Shown piece after piece: positions 37,001-52,000 of a stretch of DNA of 64,000 nucleotides. The stretch covers positions 29,001-93,000 of the forward strand of contig JAVVLW010001591.1 in the NCBI GenBank assembly GCA_034401795.1, read 5' to 3'. A program made the translations under genes and the position numbers. The first letter of the stretch is position 1. Every line of letters begins with the position of its first letter. The DNA comes from Chaetoderma sp. LZ-2023a (lineage: Eukaryota > Mollusca > Caudofoveata > Chaetodermatida > Chaetodermatidae). The notes under the pieces were generated by a model. It saw nothing but the letters and a program-made list of their open reading frames with translations, had not been told where the DNA came from and made no database searches.

Positions 37001-40000
37001 CACTTAAACTTCTGAAACTGTATGAAAAAACAGTCAGGATTTGACTAGCCATCGGATAACACCACCGATGTATGAGAGATGACCGAATGTCATATGCGCT
37101 CCCCCCCCTCCTCCCTGGGAGGAAGAGTCGAATGACCTCAATGTCCTATACGCTCTCTACGTACAAGTGCCATGTACTACAGGACAGAGACGAAAAAGCT
37201 CCCTTTTCGTATACTCTCAACAATGAACCACATAAATACACAAAACCACCATCATATTAATAACGGGTAACGTGACAAGACAATCAACAATGGACAACCC
37301 ATGCACAAGACTGACCTTGTTGAAAAGGCTGCTGACATCATCTTCCCATTGGTGAAGAATGATGCAGTCCCAAAAAAGTGGTTGTTTCCATAAATTAATT
37401 GTGAAATATATAAGCAATGAGGAAACCTCATCAAAAATATAAACCTAGTTATTTTTTCAAAATCGACAAGGCGAGAGGATTAGAGGTGTCACGGAGATAA
37501 TGGTCTGTAAAACTTGACTCACAGTGCCACTGAGCCACCGACATAATATCATCCACAGGGACCCCATTAAATAGGGCAGTGGATGTCACTACGCCGCGGA
37601 CACTGTGAGCCTTGGCCACGTCAACCTGCTTCCCGGTGGCGGATTTATGACAAAACTGAATGCATTCTACAATCCACCTGGAAATGGTGTCCTTAGAAGC
37701 CCTGCCATGGGGTTCAATATATGACAACCATAACGCCGACTGGTCGGTGCGCCACTCCGATGTACGTTGTTTGTACCGGAGAATCGCCCGGACGGGACAC
37801 CATGCTTTAGAATTAGGATCATATCTAGTTAAAGCAGGCAAAACAATAGGTTGACCTGGATATTTCAACGACTGATTCTTAGCCAAGAAATTAATCCTAG
37901 GTCGCAGCTTAAGGCCTTCCCCTGAAACCACAAAACGGTCATCCTCGGCTGATAAGGCATGAATTTCACTTCTACGCCTAGCCGAGGCCGCAGCAATTAA
38001 AAACACAGTCTTCAGTGTTAATAGTTTCATAGAAATGGAACTAAGTGGTTCAAAAGGCTTATCACCTAGTACTTGAAGCACTAGCGATAAACTCCAAGAC
38101 GGAATCACAGGGGGATTCCTTGGTCTTAGATTGCCCATGCCTTTAATTAATACATTTAATGTATTTACTTCATCACTTCCCCTCTTAGCCAAGCAAGGAA
38201 TAACAGACATTAAAGCTGACTTATAACCAGCAATAGAGTTAGGCTTGAGGCTATAGGCATCATACAGGTGACAGAGGAAATCAGCTACTACCTGAATAGA
38301 TGAATCCATTGGATCAATACATCTTTTTGAGCACCATTCTGCAAATCTGTTGATTTTATAATTATATGCTCTGGAGGTTGACCCCCTCCTGGCTTTGGCC
38401 ATAAACATGGCTGCTTGCTCAGAAAAGCCCTCCTTAATTCTAGATTCCTTGACAACATCCACGCAGTCAATCTGAACATTGACGGATTGTTGTGAAGGGC
38501 CTTGCCCTGGAAGATAATGTCGTCCATCAGAGGCAGAGGAACCGGATTGCAGACCAGAAGGTCCAGCAGATCCGTATACCATGATCGGCTTGGCCAATCC
38601 GGGGCGATCAGAAGCACTTGGCATTCCTCCCGTCTGATTTTCTGAAGAATTTTTGGAATCAGGATTGCTGGAGGGAATGCGTATGCATACATTCTCCCCC
38701 AGCTGATAGCTAACGCATCTGTTGCGAAAGCGCTTGGATCCGGAATCGGAGAGACGTACGTCGTCATCTTCGCATTCTTCTTCGTTGCGAACAAATCGAT
38801 GTTGGGTTTCCCCAAATGGACGAACAGACGATCCGCCACACATTGATTTAGTTGCCATTCCGTGGGTAAAACACTCATCCTTCGGCTCAATGAGTCTGCT
38901 AGCAGATTTAACCTTTCCGGAATATGAACTGCTTTCAAGGTAATCTGGTGATCCAGGCACCAACAAAGCAGTCTCCATGTCATCATACAGAGACTGGGCG
39001 ACTTCGTTCTGCCCTGGCGGTTTATGTAAGTCACAACTGTTGAGTTGTCTGAACGAATAAGAACAATCTTGCCCTGAACTTTCTGTAAGAAATGTTCCAG
39101 GCCCAGGACTACTGCTCTTAGCTCCAGTAGATTTATATGTTCCTTTGACTGTTCCAGATTCCAAAGCCCTGATATCGTGGATTCTTCCAGGCAAGCTCCC
39201 CAGCCCTCCATCGATGCATCTGTATACACAGTCACCTGAGGGTGGGGAGGGGTTAGCATAACCCCCACCAAGAGATTCTCTGTGTCCAACCACCATTGCA
39301 GGTGATGAATCAGAGGCGCCAACACTGACACGTTCGAGTCCAGCGAACCTGTACTCTGGGTCCATTGTGTCATGAGAAATAACTGGATCGGCCGCATGCG
39401 TAAGGCGGCCTGAGGAATGACTGGTTCCAATGAAACCATCAACCCCAGCATTCCCAAGTAAACCCGTGCCAGGACATGACGACTGTCGCACACTGACTGA
39501 ATTAATGAGATGAGTTTCTGAACTCTCTCCTGAGTAGGAAAAACATATCCTGTCTCTAGATCGAAGAACATCCCCAGGTAAACAAACTTCTGGGATGGAG
39601 TCAGCTCTGATTTTGGGAAATTGATCATCCAGCCCAAGTCTGTGAGTCTTCAAAACAATCTCCAGACTGGCCGATAAACTTTCCTGGGTGTGCGCTTTCA
39701 ACAGACAGTCGTCTATGTACGTGTGGACTGCTATGCTTCTCCTGCGGAGGTATGCGGTGATCGCAAGAACCACACGGGTGAAAACCCGAGGAGCCGTGGA
39801 AATCCGAAGGGTAACACCCTGAATTCCCACTGTCTGCCCTGGAATGCAAATCTCAGGAAGCGACGGAAACACCTGTGTATGGGGATGTGGAAATAAGCGT
39901 CCTTCAAATCTATCGACGCTGTCCACATTCCCCTCTCTAACCCCGCCAACACCGAGCGCACAGTCTCCATCTTGAAACTGGGCGTCTCTATGAACTTGTT

Positions 40001-43000
40001 CAATGGCTTGAGGTTGAGAATTGGTCTCCACCCTCAGGTGTTTTTTGTTACTAAGAACAGGGTTGAATAGAAGCCCGGACACCTTTTTGTATGAGGGAAT
40101 TTATTTCCTCCTCGATACACAACCTTTGCTCTGGATCTCTCGGATTTGGAGTCCAGATCGGCACTAGAGACAGTCGCGATGGCTGGCCTGTCATCCAATC
40201 GGGATGATACCCGACTGAAAGCCATCGCAAGACCAAACGGTCCTGAGTTAACCATTCCCACTCTTGCATGTGGTCGGCTAGCCGGCCTCCCACCGGTCCA
40301 CCTAGGGATAGAGGTGGACATAAGGAGTGCAAGAGCGGCACTGTCTCCTTTGCCAGAAACACTGGAGCGGTTCTCACCGCGGTAACCGTCCCATCAGGAA
40401 CGATTACCACGCCCAGATCCTCGCGCGCCACGACCAGCACCGCGCGCACCTCGGTGCGCGGGCGGCTGCCTGGCTGACTGCGCCTGAGGAGCTTGCGCCC
40501 CCCTCGCTGCTGGCCGAATCGCACGCGGCCGAGGCCGATGCTGCGATGGTGGTTGGCCTCTGACCTGGCCACCACCACCTCAAGCCTGAAGGGGACGATA
40601 CGCAGGGGGTGCGGCGCGAACGTTAGCACGACGAAGCACCTCAAACTGCTCGCGCAGCGCCCTCTGGTTATTTACCAGAGTAACCGTCTCCTGGAGGTGT
40701 CTACATCCCTCACCTCCAAAGAGACCAGGACCTGTCATAGGCGTACGCAGTAGCCTATTGTACAGGTCCTGGGATGGGCACAGATTGTCCAAGGCAAATG
40801 TGCGCCTTGCCCGGACACTCCTGGTCACCGCCCGAGTCATACAGTCCAGAGCCAGGTTGATACCATCCTGGATGGCTCGCTGGACTGTGACCGGACTTGG
40901 CTGGCGCGATGCGGATGCTGTTACTACCCCTTGTAACAGCTGGGAGACGTGGGACAGAGCGGCAATCGAAGCCCTCCCACTCTCCTACGCATCACGCAAC
41001 GCGGTATTTGCTGAACGCAACGCGTTCGAACACAAGACTCCCGTGTCAGAACGGGAGCCGGGCCGCGCATCCTCACCCAAAGCCGCGCGGTCATCCACGC
41101 TCGGCTTATGTACCACACCGTACCGCTGGTAATCCAGGGGCACGATGCGGCAACGCCTGGCCACCTCGCGCGGGGCCTTCGCGAGACGTCCACTCGACTT
41201 AATGGACGTCTCCGCCGCCTCGAACATGTCAACGACATGCTCTGCCAGCGGCAGAGAAGGCATAGCGTTAGCAGTAGCCTTACCAGCTAACCACGGCCTG
41301 TGGTCACGCTGGCTAGCCGACTGCTCCACGGGCAGATCTGGCCTAACACTTACCAACCACTGGCAAGCGTCAGACCAATCCTCCTCCGTGGCTAGCTGCG
41401 AGCGCTCTACAAGACGGGGGCCTTCGTCTTCCTCCTGAGCGCAAGCAGCAGAGCTTGACGGCGGATACGCTGATACCCCTGGCAAGCCAGGGAGAACATG
41501 CGGGCCTGACAACACTGGCATGCTAATCTCACTGGCTTGACCAGGAGCAGGCGCCGTGGTAGAGCGGGGGACACATACCGCCCCACCACGGCCCCGGCCA
41601 GCACCAGCGACACTCTCGGCAAGCCGAGGTATGCGGTAACGCTGGCCCTCAGCAGCGCCCAGGGGCACAGTCTGAACCGTGGATTCTACTCCTGCGTGAG
41701 TAGAACCGTGGAATAAGTCGCCTGTATTCCCCGCGAGGGGTGCACAGACGTCATAATCCATGGCCACGTCCTCAGACGGCATCCCCAACAGGTAATCCTC
41801 TTCCTCCTGACCAGACAGATTAGACTCCGGGTCAGCAAAGAGAGCTAACCCGGACTGGCCAGGGAAGGTGCCATAGGAGGTACTGGCACCCGCGGCGTGC
41901 GGATACCCCTGGACTGATAAGCAGCCTGCGGATTCCAGCGACAACCGTCCACGGCCTCGGCGCGGCACTAAGCCTGCTGCCAGGGTCGTGGAACGCCCCC
42001 TCTAATGGGGCCACCTCTGAATCTTCGAACAACGGAAGCGTACTAAGGAAAGGTGATTCAGAGGTGGGGATTACCTGCTCCGAAGCAGATGATGAGGACA
42101 GCAAAGGATTTGGTCCAGGAAGCATGCCACGAAGCAACTCTGGAACCAAATCCTTTATTGTCCTCCTCATCTCTCCCAACATCTCGGTCCGGAAGGCCTC
42201 CATGTCCACCGCGGACGAGGCCTTCCTCTTACCCTTCTTACTCACACCCTCTCTTTTCTGCTTCTTCTTCTCCTCCTCCACCACCTTGTCCTTCGCCTGT
42301 AAGCACAAGAATTCGGACATTAGCTCGCCCCCCCAGTGCTTACATATCTCGCAATTAATCAAGGGACCACAGGGGCTACACTGATAGCAGAGATGAGGCA
42401 CAAACTTGTCCTTCAAAAACCGTCCACAGGACGCACAACCAGGTCTCTGAAACAGGGCAAAGGACGAGGAGTATGAGCAATCTAGTTAAGCTCAGAAACT
42501 CAACCAACTCAAGAGAAGGAAATGATCATAAAGATCAATATTCATCAGAAAACCAGCTTTGGACAAACTTTAATTGTTAATAAAGAGCAAGGCTGATTAT
42601 GACGTCATTAATCCTATGACAGGAAAAAATCCATCCCCAACAAACATCCAAGTGCAAGGACGAATTGTATCTCTAACCAGAACATGTGCAGAATGGACAT
42701 TTCGACTACACAACCATCAGATATATACTGATAACAATGGCAAATACTGTTAATTATCTCCCTTTCCTCTCTAAATAATTAACATCACCTCATATCAATA
42801 ATTAGATACCTGACACTTTGTATAGACAAACCATCCAACGTGATGACCTGGAGCACTCCACCAACTGAACGCCTCTTAACTCTCTCCACCTATAGGGGAA
42901 GGAATTGGATCAAGAGGGCAAAGTGAGAAGACCTTTATACTAGGCCTCCGACTCACTGGACATAAAATTTTTGGTTAGATAACCTAACAGTATTAGTAGG

Positions 43001-46000
43001 AAATGGAACCATGGTGGAGAGAAACAAACCCTCTGCTGATGTGATGTCCATTACATATCGTCACATAGACCTGTGGACATAAACACAAAGAGAGATTAGT
43101 ATTATATAGCACCTAGTTGAAATAAACCAACTAAACAAGGCGCTTATCACGGTAAATGCGAGTCCCGGAAACACATTACACCGGGAAAAAAACTCGCTAA
43201 TTTTACTAGAAGTCACCTTATTTAAAGGTCCTGGGCCCTCCTCTGGCGAAGTCATCCTTTCTGCCATCTTTATCAGGGATAATCACTTCCAAATTCACAC
43301 AAAAAGACTATGAATTGAGTAAAGAAAAGCTCTAGCACAAAAACATGTGTAGACTCTCTGCCAATAAATTAGCAAAGAGGAAGTGCTAGTCTGCGCATGC
43401 GCGGTGGTGGGGCTGGCATCCGCCAGACTACGCTCTGACTCCCTGCCCAGTAGGGGCACCTAACTGTTTTAATCTGAGTGTTTATTGAGTGAAAGCCGAT
43501 ATTTAGCAATATCAAAAGTATTAGGGAGGTAAGTATACTCTTGATGTGAAATTCTGATTAGTCAATTTTTGAGTGAAAATAATTTAATTTCTCATAGGAA
43601 ATGTTCATTTGTTAATAAAGAGAAGACTATTTTTGAAATTTTACCACTGGAATGACTGGCTCGATTATCGAGCCAGTCATTCCAGTGATAAATTTTCAAA
43701 AGTAGCCTTCTCTTTGTCTGCAAATGGACATCTTGCAAGACTACAGCAGAAGCCACATTTAGCTGATATGAGTGTTAAAGGGTTAACTTCAAGCCCTGTA
43801 TACATTAGGTAGGATAATATATCCCCTATAGATTCACATGTATGTGTATTATCGGCCTTTGTACCTCTTCTGAGATTTCTTGTCCACATTTTGTTTGTCT
43901 ATCAATCTCTTGCCGAAGTGATGTATTGGTCCGCTCGAGTTGCAGTACTCGCCTTGCCAGATGAACACTACGAAAAATCGTTAAGAACTGGTCAAAATAC
44001 TGGTTTAACATGAAGAGCTACCTGTACAGCTAGAATAAACTGATGATAAACAATTTACTTTAAAACCTTTTAATGGTCCACACCGCCAACACTGGCCATT
44101 GCAGTGGTTTTGAGATATAGTCATTTGCATGCCAACACATTTAACTATCGCTAAAGTTTTACGCCCGGAATGGCTGCCATTTTAACACCAGAATGACTGG
44201 CTAGATAAGGGAGCCAATCATTCCAGTGCTACATACCAACTTATTCAAACGGAAGGTTAAAGAGGCCATAGAAATCTACAAGCATCAACCGACCATGAAC
44301 AGAGACGAGGGCTACCATATACCAGCAGTCTACCAGTCCATGCTGTCACATGACTCCACAAGATCTGACCAGTGACGTTGCCAGCGACCGTCAGTTAGTG
44401 CTGAAGAAGTGACCGAGATGGTCACGAAAGCTACACTCGAACAATTTCTACATCCCGGAGAGGTAACTAATTTTTCCTTATTATGAATCATCTTGGGATC
44501 GGGACCAACTTTTTCGGAAATATATATAACAGGTTGTTCAGAGGATTCAAAGTTTCTTCCCCTCAACACCCCGACGCCCTCCCCTCCCCACCTCGCCTCA
44601 CAATCATGAGGGTCATTCAGAACCCAAGGGGCACCTCCTACTCAAATGCATCCAGTAAAACATATGATTTCATAGGCAGACAGACAAACACACTGTGATT
44701 ACAAGTCTTGCAACAGCTCTGACAAGAAGTAGCTCCATACTTGGATGGTTATACTAGATATAAATTCTATCACAGCCGGTGGCTATACAAAATAAGAGGC
44801 CCAAGGGGCTCACCTGCAATTATTGGCCACTAGCACAACTGAACACAACGAGATGACCATCAGAAAAATTTACCAGTAAAATTTCTGTGTAGGTTTAGCC
44901 AAGTTTTACTACAATTGGCCTAGTGGTTATTAAGTTGTATTTTTATGATTTTTTCAGAAATTTGCAGAAAATACCAGATGTCCACCAAAAAAAGCAAAAT
45001 TTTGGTTGATTCATGGCTGACATCTTGCTTTGAATGGCCTTTAGTCCCTAATCATATCCCCCAAATCTTGTCCCGACCCGTCCAACGGTTCTGGAGAAGT
45101 TGTTTTCACGAAAACTAGGTCATCCAAGAAACATTTGGCCAATCAAGTTCCCTTGAACAAACTTGGTTCAGCTTTTATCTAAACTGAAATTTCATGAGTT
45201 TGAAATCAATCCCCCAAAACTGTTTCGGGGAAGATTTTAGACGCTTATAAATATCGGCCAAAATCCCAAGATGGGCGCCGGCCAAATTGGCCGATCGGCT
45301 TTGTTTGAACAAACATGGATCTCTATGCCCTAAGAATGCTTCCTGTCAAATATACATGTACTTGAAATCAGACCAGTGGTTCTCGAAAGAAGCACACATT
45401 TTAAATTTCTCTTCTTTTGTACGGGGTTTTTTGGCGGGAAAACGAGCCAAGATCGCCTAACTATTTGGCCAGTCAAGTTCCCTTGAACAACCTTGGTTCA
45501 GCTCTTCCCCTAGATCATATTTCATGAGTTTTGAATCAATCCCCGAAGTGGTTTCAGACAAGATTCTTAGTTTTGTAAGAATTGGCCTAAATCCAAGATG
45601 GTCGCCGTCTAAATTGGCTGATCTGCTTCAGTTGTACAACCTTTAATCTCTATGCCGTAAAGATGCTTCCTGCAAAATATAATTGAAATCAGTCTAATAG
45701 GTCTCGAGAACACATCTTAAATTTCAGGCCCGGTTAGCTAACAAGGTAATCATTTATAGCATTTTCTAAGAGACCCCTCCTTGTGCTCCTGTTTCTCCTA
45801 TTGTAAGTAACTTGTATGGACATGTGTTTTTAATGACCACATGTAGGGTCCCCCCCAACCCCACAAGGTGAACATCGAAGAGCCACAAGCTACTAGCATA
45901 AGAGCCTTTTCACAGTCACATGGAGCAACCTGTCCCAACGAGGTCAGAAATTTATGCTTGACATTTGGCCTCATTTATAATTAATAAATGAGGCCAAATG

Positions 46001-49000
46001 TCAAGCATAAATTTATAAAAAAATATATCTTACATCATTGGGTATAGGAAAACCTCTGAAATTATGGCTGGAACTTAATTTTCCTTGAAGATTATGGCTT
46101 ACCAAAATATGTATACATAGAAAAGTGGCAAAATGTGTGTGTCAGTAACAGCTGGATTACCCAAAAGAAAATAATCATACATCTGCTAGAAAATGCATTA
46201 AAATTATTTATCTGATAACTATTAATAAAGTTATTTATAAAGTTTGGACTAGATTCAAATTTTTCTTCAAAAAATTAGTTCTCTTCCGAAATAATGACCC
46301 TACATTGAGACATGGGAGCTAAAGTTACTCTTACTATTAAAATAATAATTAATTATACTGTGATTTATCAAGTGGTCAGTCTAAACATTAGGAAGATAAT
46401 GAATGGAAGCACCACAACAGGATTTTCACAATGTATTTAAACAACCAAAGGATATGTAGCATTTGTGTGTGGCGTGGACAAATTTTGACATCTTTCTAAT
46501 CGTGCTTTCACAATCTATATGAACATGTAAATTAATAACAGGCATGCCTCATGAACTTCATTGCTTTAATGAGGCAAGAATTACATTCAAATACATGTAC
46601 AATCCCCAAAGGTTCTTTCATAACATTAAATCAATAATTTTTGCTAGATTCTAATAAGACAACACTGTGAAACAATACTCCGACAGGTCTTTTAACAGAT
46701 TGCAACACTTGTGCAACTTTAAATCATTGAAAATAAGATGTACCTCTCTTTTAGATAATGAAATAAAAACATTACAGTACACTATTATTATTATTTTATA
46801 CTTAGCCAGAAAAGATTATTTTCAAAAAGTCGGAGTGCACATTTTCATTCAGTATTACTATGATCTTTATAAAACATGGAAATTGATAATTGAAATATGG
46901 TATACATTTCATGGCTGTATTTAGTTCAAAACATTAAAGAACTGTGTGAAAACTTCTGTCTCAACATTAAATCAATAGTCTTTAGCTTGACTCTAATAAG
47001 ACAACTCCAAAATGAAACAACATTCGGAAAACTGTTAGCAGATTTCAAAACAAAATTAACATGTGCCTATGTTTGAGATGATGGAATACATTACAGTCAC
47101 ATCTGCTTTAAGCAACCACCCTATGGAGTACAAATAAGTGGTAACTGAAGGCATGTGGTGTCTGTAAAATAGACATCGGTAGCCAGTGGTTTTTGGGGTG
47201 AAATGATGGTGGTTCCTTAAGACAGGTGTTTGTCGTAATCTGTCTGAAGGTACCACACTTTTTCTCCCCAAACATCCAAAAAACAGGTGCAGGTTTGGGT
47301 AATTGTTTTCCACTACTCCTGGATACCATTTATCATGTATCCTTGGACATAGGTTCTAATGAAGTAGTAGAATTGGAAGCACCCACTGCAGGGCTGGGAG
47401 CATCTTCATCATCACGGCTGATGTCTTTGGTTTCATCCTCCATATTGCCAATAGGTGCAGCTCTCCTAACTGCTGTCAATGTTTGTTGTTGTCAGGTTCC
47501 AACATAGAGTTTCTTGCTGCAGGATCCTGAACCATTTCTGCAAGCATTGCAGAGGCATGAAAGCTGTCGCTTCATGAACTTATTAGGATCACCTACGCTT
47601 TTGACTGTATGAATTGTCATAGTACCTTTTATTGTTTTGGCTTGGATGCTGTCAGGTCTTGTTCTACTGATTCAATGTAGAAAAACTTCCTACAGTATCT
47701 GAATGTTCTTTTTGTACTTGTGATGGGAATGGACCAGTGTCCACCATTCACAAATTCTCCTCACAGAATTTGTAAAACTCATGAGCATTGCATATTAGAG
47801 CCCTTCTGTTTATAACAGCTTTTGTGGCACTATATTTCAGCACCGCTGACAAGACATCTGCAGTTGACTTTCAATGGCTACACTTAATGTAATGTCTTTC
47901 CAGTTTTACAACATAAGGTTCAGCAAGGTCATGGAAACTCTGACACCCTCGATACTACTGTGCACAACAATCAGAGAACTGAGAACAACCCGTGAAATAT
48001 TTAACTTCTCAATAAGATGTGTCCGATTGCTGTAGGCTTTCACAGCTACAGCATCATGCTTGTTAAAATCAGATATGATCACTATATGTTTTATGTCTGT
48101 GTACGGTCCTAATGTACCGTCTCATACATGCAAATTATGTCCACTCCGACAAATTCTAATGCACACTAGCAAAATTGTCTGAAAGGTGCTATCAAGCATG
48201 TAATATTTACTTTTGATTATTTCTAAGTAAGATTGAGATATTTCCAAGATAAATTCATGCATTTGGAATCATTAGTGTGACATTTCGTCGGGAATGAAAC
48301 CGTTGCTTGTGAATGAGTTTTAATCACATTACATAGTGCACAGGCTGCTACAGTCAAAATGATGTACAGGGTGATAAGAAATAGGTTTAAAGATAATGAA
48401 GATGATTGTTGTCTTGATCAGCAAAGGAATAATTGAACAAAATCCATGCAAACTAGCAATATTCAACACGCTAGTTGTATGCTGAATGAGTTCGGAGTGG
48501 ACAAAAATATTTTGGAAATTTTCTATGCTAGGCTTCATAAAAATGATCAGCCAAAATGTTTTAGTATGTATTGTGTGTACACTATGTAATCGAAGTATAT
48601 TTCTCATTCACTTGAATTAATGAAAATGTACTCAACATTGTAGTCTCGACATTACCATATTTGTCGGAGTGGATGTTTTTGGACGGATACATATTTGAAC
48701 ACTTTTCTGCTCCGTGTGTGAAGAGCTTTTTTCAATTTATTTTGCTCATACGTGACAATTGTAAGTGTACTTCAAAACATATATATCCAAGTTACAAAGC
48801 TGCTTTTCTTGTTAAATCAAAGGACGAAAAATTCAGAGTGAAGATTTTGGACGGACAAACACACGCATGTATTCAGATGACCATAATATAAAATAAAATC
48901 TGTATATATCCATAAATGCATGATTTTTGGTAGCAACAGATTCTCACATACTATTCTACTACAAAATATTCTTGGCAGGGTTGCTGATTTTATTGTTTTC

Positions 49001-52000
49001 TCCAGCAAACAAAACTAAGATTTATCCGTGGGAAACTTAAGTTTTGTAAAAAATTGAAGATGCGTGTGCAATTAAAAGAAAACAAATGATATTCTGTTTC
49101 TTATATTCTTATTTCCAGGTACCCACATACTATCTTGCATTAAAAAATATATAATGTTTCATATTACTTGTGTTCATTTCTGAGCATTCCCCATCCTTTC
49201 TCTTCTACCCCTCTGCTCTAGGTGACAGTGAAAATGCCCATATACTGCTTTATGTATGATAGACATGATACTCTAACACGGTTATGCTTGTAACCCAGTA
49301 GAGCTATACTCTCACAAAGATTCATAGGAGGAGCTGACAGATGTGCTATATGCTTGTGAGTAGTGCACCTCCAACAATAAAATATTGATAAATGGGAATA
49401 TAATGGACCTTTCCAGTTTATCCATCCAATGAGGTCATAATCAACTACATGACATGTAGGATGACATCATACCCAATGACGTCATGAATGATGTAGATAT
49501 GTACGTCATGAATGCTTAATTGAAGACGGACTAAGCATTGTCGTAAGAATTGTGTCAACTACTTAATAAACATTCTGTTGAATATTTTGAAACTAATTTG
49601 ACTGAATGTCAAACGTGACAGAAGAGCACCCAGTCAACTTAGTTTCAAAATATTTAACAGCTTACCTGTATAGGTTTCTGGAAATTGACAGTTAGGGAGT
49701 TCAGGGATCGATCGATCACAACACAGGAAAAGCGTGGGTGGAGCTTGGCTAGAAATGGGCGGGACATAGCTAAAACTGTCACGGTCGATTATGGTGTGCT
49801 GTGTCCTGCACTAACCTGTGCTTCAGACGTCGCCTCGCGTTACTCGGAACATTAGCACCATAACCGTATGAGAAGAGCACCTTTTCTGCATCACTGTCAG
49901 ATTCAACTGAAAAATTACAATAACAATTCTCTGTCATCACTTATCAAATATTCAATGTCATTGTAACATGTTTATTGCTGAATTGTCAGTTCCTTATAGC
50001 AAGGTAATTTTGAAAATGGTTATGCTGAAAGCTGCTGTTGTACGCACGCACACAAGCACGCACCCACACACATTATTTACCATCTGCTGCCTGCATAACA
50101 ACATCATCTAGCTCTTGCTCTAGTTTCTCATAACTTAGCAGCTTATCCCTCTTCTCTGAGAGCTGACCCTCCATCTCCGCCATCTTCCTCTCATGCGTCG
50201 TCTGGAGTGTGTAATACTCGCCAGTCAATACCTAGAAATATTAGTCATACAGTTACAGCTCAGAAGTAAGTTATCATGTTTCCAAAACAAAGACATTAGT
50301 TACAACATGATGTAAGAAATGCTCTGTTGAGTATTTTGGACTGAATTTGATTGGAAGCCATTAATGCCTTAGGCAGCAATGGCGAACAATCAAATTAAGT
50401 CCAAAATATTCAACAGTATGTTTAGTTTTATTTTGGAAACATATTAACTTATTTCTAAGTTGTACTCTAAGTATCAATGCATTATATTTAACACTCGCCT
50501 GAAACATCAACATTTGAAAAAATTCAGTATTCTGAAAATGTAGACACTACAGCACATAAACTATGTACGCAAACGTCTACTCCCAAAGGATCCTGTCCTC
50601 CAGCATTGCCTACAATGGGCCTTGCGATTCAGGTGAAGACTTCTAAAGATTTGCGCATTCAATTAGATTATTCAAAACAGGCTGAATATGGCACGTGTCT
50701 ATAGATCTCCTTACAACAAACTTTTGGGCCTAAATTGCTCAAAATTTTCCCAAAAGGTGAATGTGCACCAACTTAAGACATCACCAGCTCTAAATATGAT
50801 GAAATGTGTCACAAAGTATTATCTCGGCACATTGGTTCCAGTGCTCTAGAACCACAGACATATATGTATAGACTGCTTATCCTCATACATTCATTATGGG
50901 ATGAGTTGTAGCAACTGCCAGTGAAGTTAATTCTGTAAAACGCAAGTGCGCATGACAAGGTACATGTATCTAGACTCATCAAACCATAACCAGTCTACAC
51001 CTGATGACATACGGTCAACCTATCATAAGAACCGTCGATGAAATGTGTCGCTTCAACTTTTGATACACCACAATATTACGATATTGAACGTGTAGATGTA
51101 GCGCTTTTAGCAAAACCATGAATATGATGCCTATGAGCAATATAAACAATATCTATTGCGATTGATATGGTGAAAAAGTGGGGATTTACCAGTTTTCATA
51201 AATATCATCACATTGAATATGATAATTGCTGTTAGTAAAATAGGGTTCGGTATTTTAATCTGATATTTCATTCTAATGATTAACACAATTATAAAGAAAA
51301 AATTAGATTTTAGTAGTGTTTTAATCTCTTATAAATGACATCGGTCGAGAAAATACAACGGGAATTTGAAAGCATCGTTAGCAGTCTATAGGTAATGTTG
51401 TCGATGTTTAGACCACAGAATGAAGTCCTGAGGAAGTGCATTTATGTGTGACATTTATGTGTGACAGTTTGTCGAAAGCCGATAAAGTTAGCTATAACCC
51501 TTTAACCCTCATATCAGCCAAAAACAGCTTATGGTCTTGAGAAATGTCCATTTGCAGACCAAAAGAATACTATTTTTGAAAATTTACCACTGGAATGACT
51601 GGCTCGATAGCCGAGCCAGTCATTCCAGTGGTAAAATAGTCTTCTCTTAGTCTGCAAATTGAAATTTTCCATGAGAAAATTGAAATTTTCTTGAATAAAT
51701 TCGAGGGTTAAAGGGTTAACCCTTTCATACTGATGCAAGCCAAAACTGATCTCTACAGTGCTCTTGAGGAATGTCCCTTTGCAGGGCGAGAAGTATTTTT
51801 TTAAATCGACCACTGGAATGACCGGCTCGATAACCGACCGTCATTCCAGTGCTAAATTTTCAAAAATAGTCTTCTCTCGCCCTGCAATTGGACATTCAAT
51901 AAGCAAATATTTTAATTTTCTTCATCAAATTTAGTCTTAATGCGAAAGATTGGCCAAGAAAATAAAAAGAAATTGCTCGATAAATGTCAATTTGTAAGCC

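Larger units (their letters stand above)
36536..43551 (-). mobile_element. DIRS retroelement copy B, broken
   Basis: About 7.0 kb, same subfamily and same orientation as copy A, in the next PIBF1 intron upstream in the transcript. It has terminal repeats (about 36575-36750 and 43371-43535) with tips TAAACGAAATC and GTGAAAT, and an internal complementary region (36821-36919). Parts are gag-like (about 42470-40580), RT-RNase H (about 40640-38290) and tyrosine recombinase (about 38500-37449). It has roughly half a dozen breaks. In one 120-base stretch compared by eye there were three differences from copy A, so the two are recent relatives. Confidence 0.92.

Noticed and set aside
25985-43551. 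Ngaro rather than DIRS assignment
   Set aside because: Inverted terminal repeats plus an internal complementary region fit DIRS; Ngaro elements have split direct repeats.
48661-48891. 76-codon + strand frame
   Set aside because: No domain, AT-rich, and no splice or start context; may be part of an old repeat.
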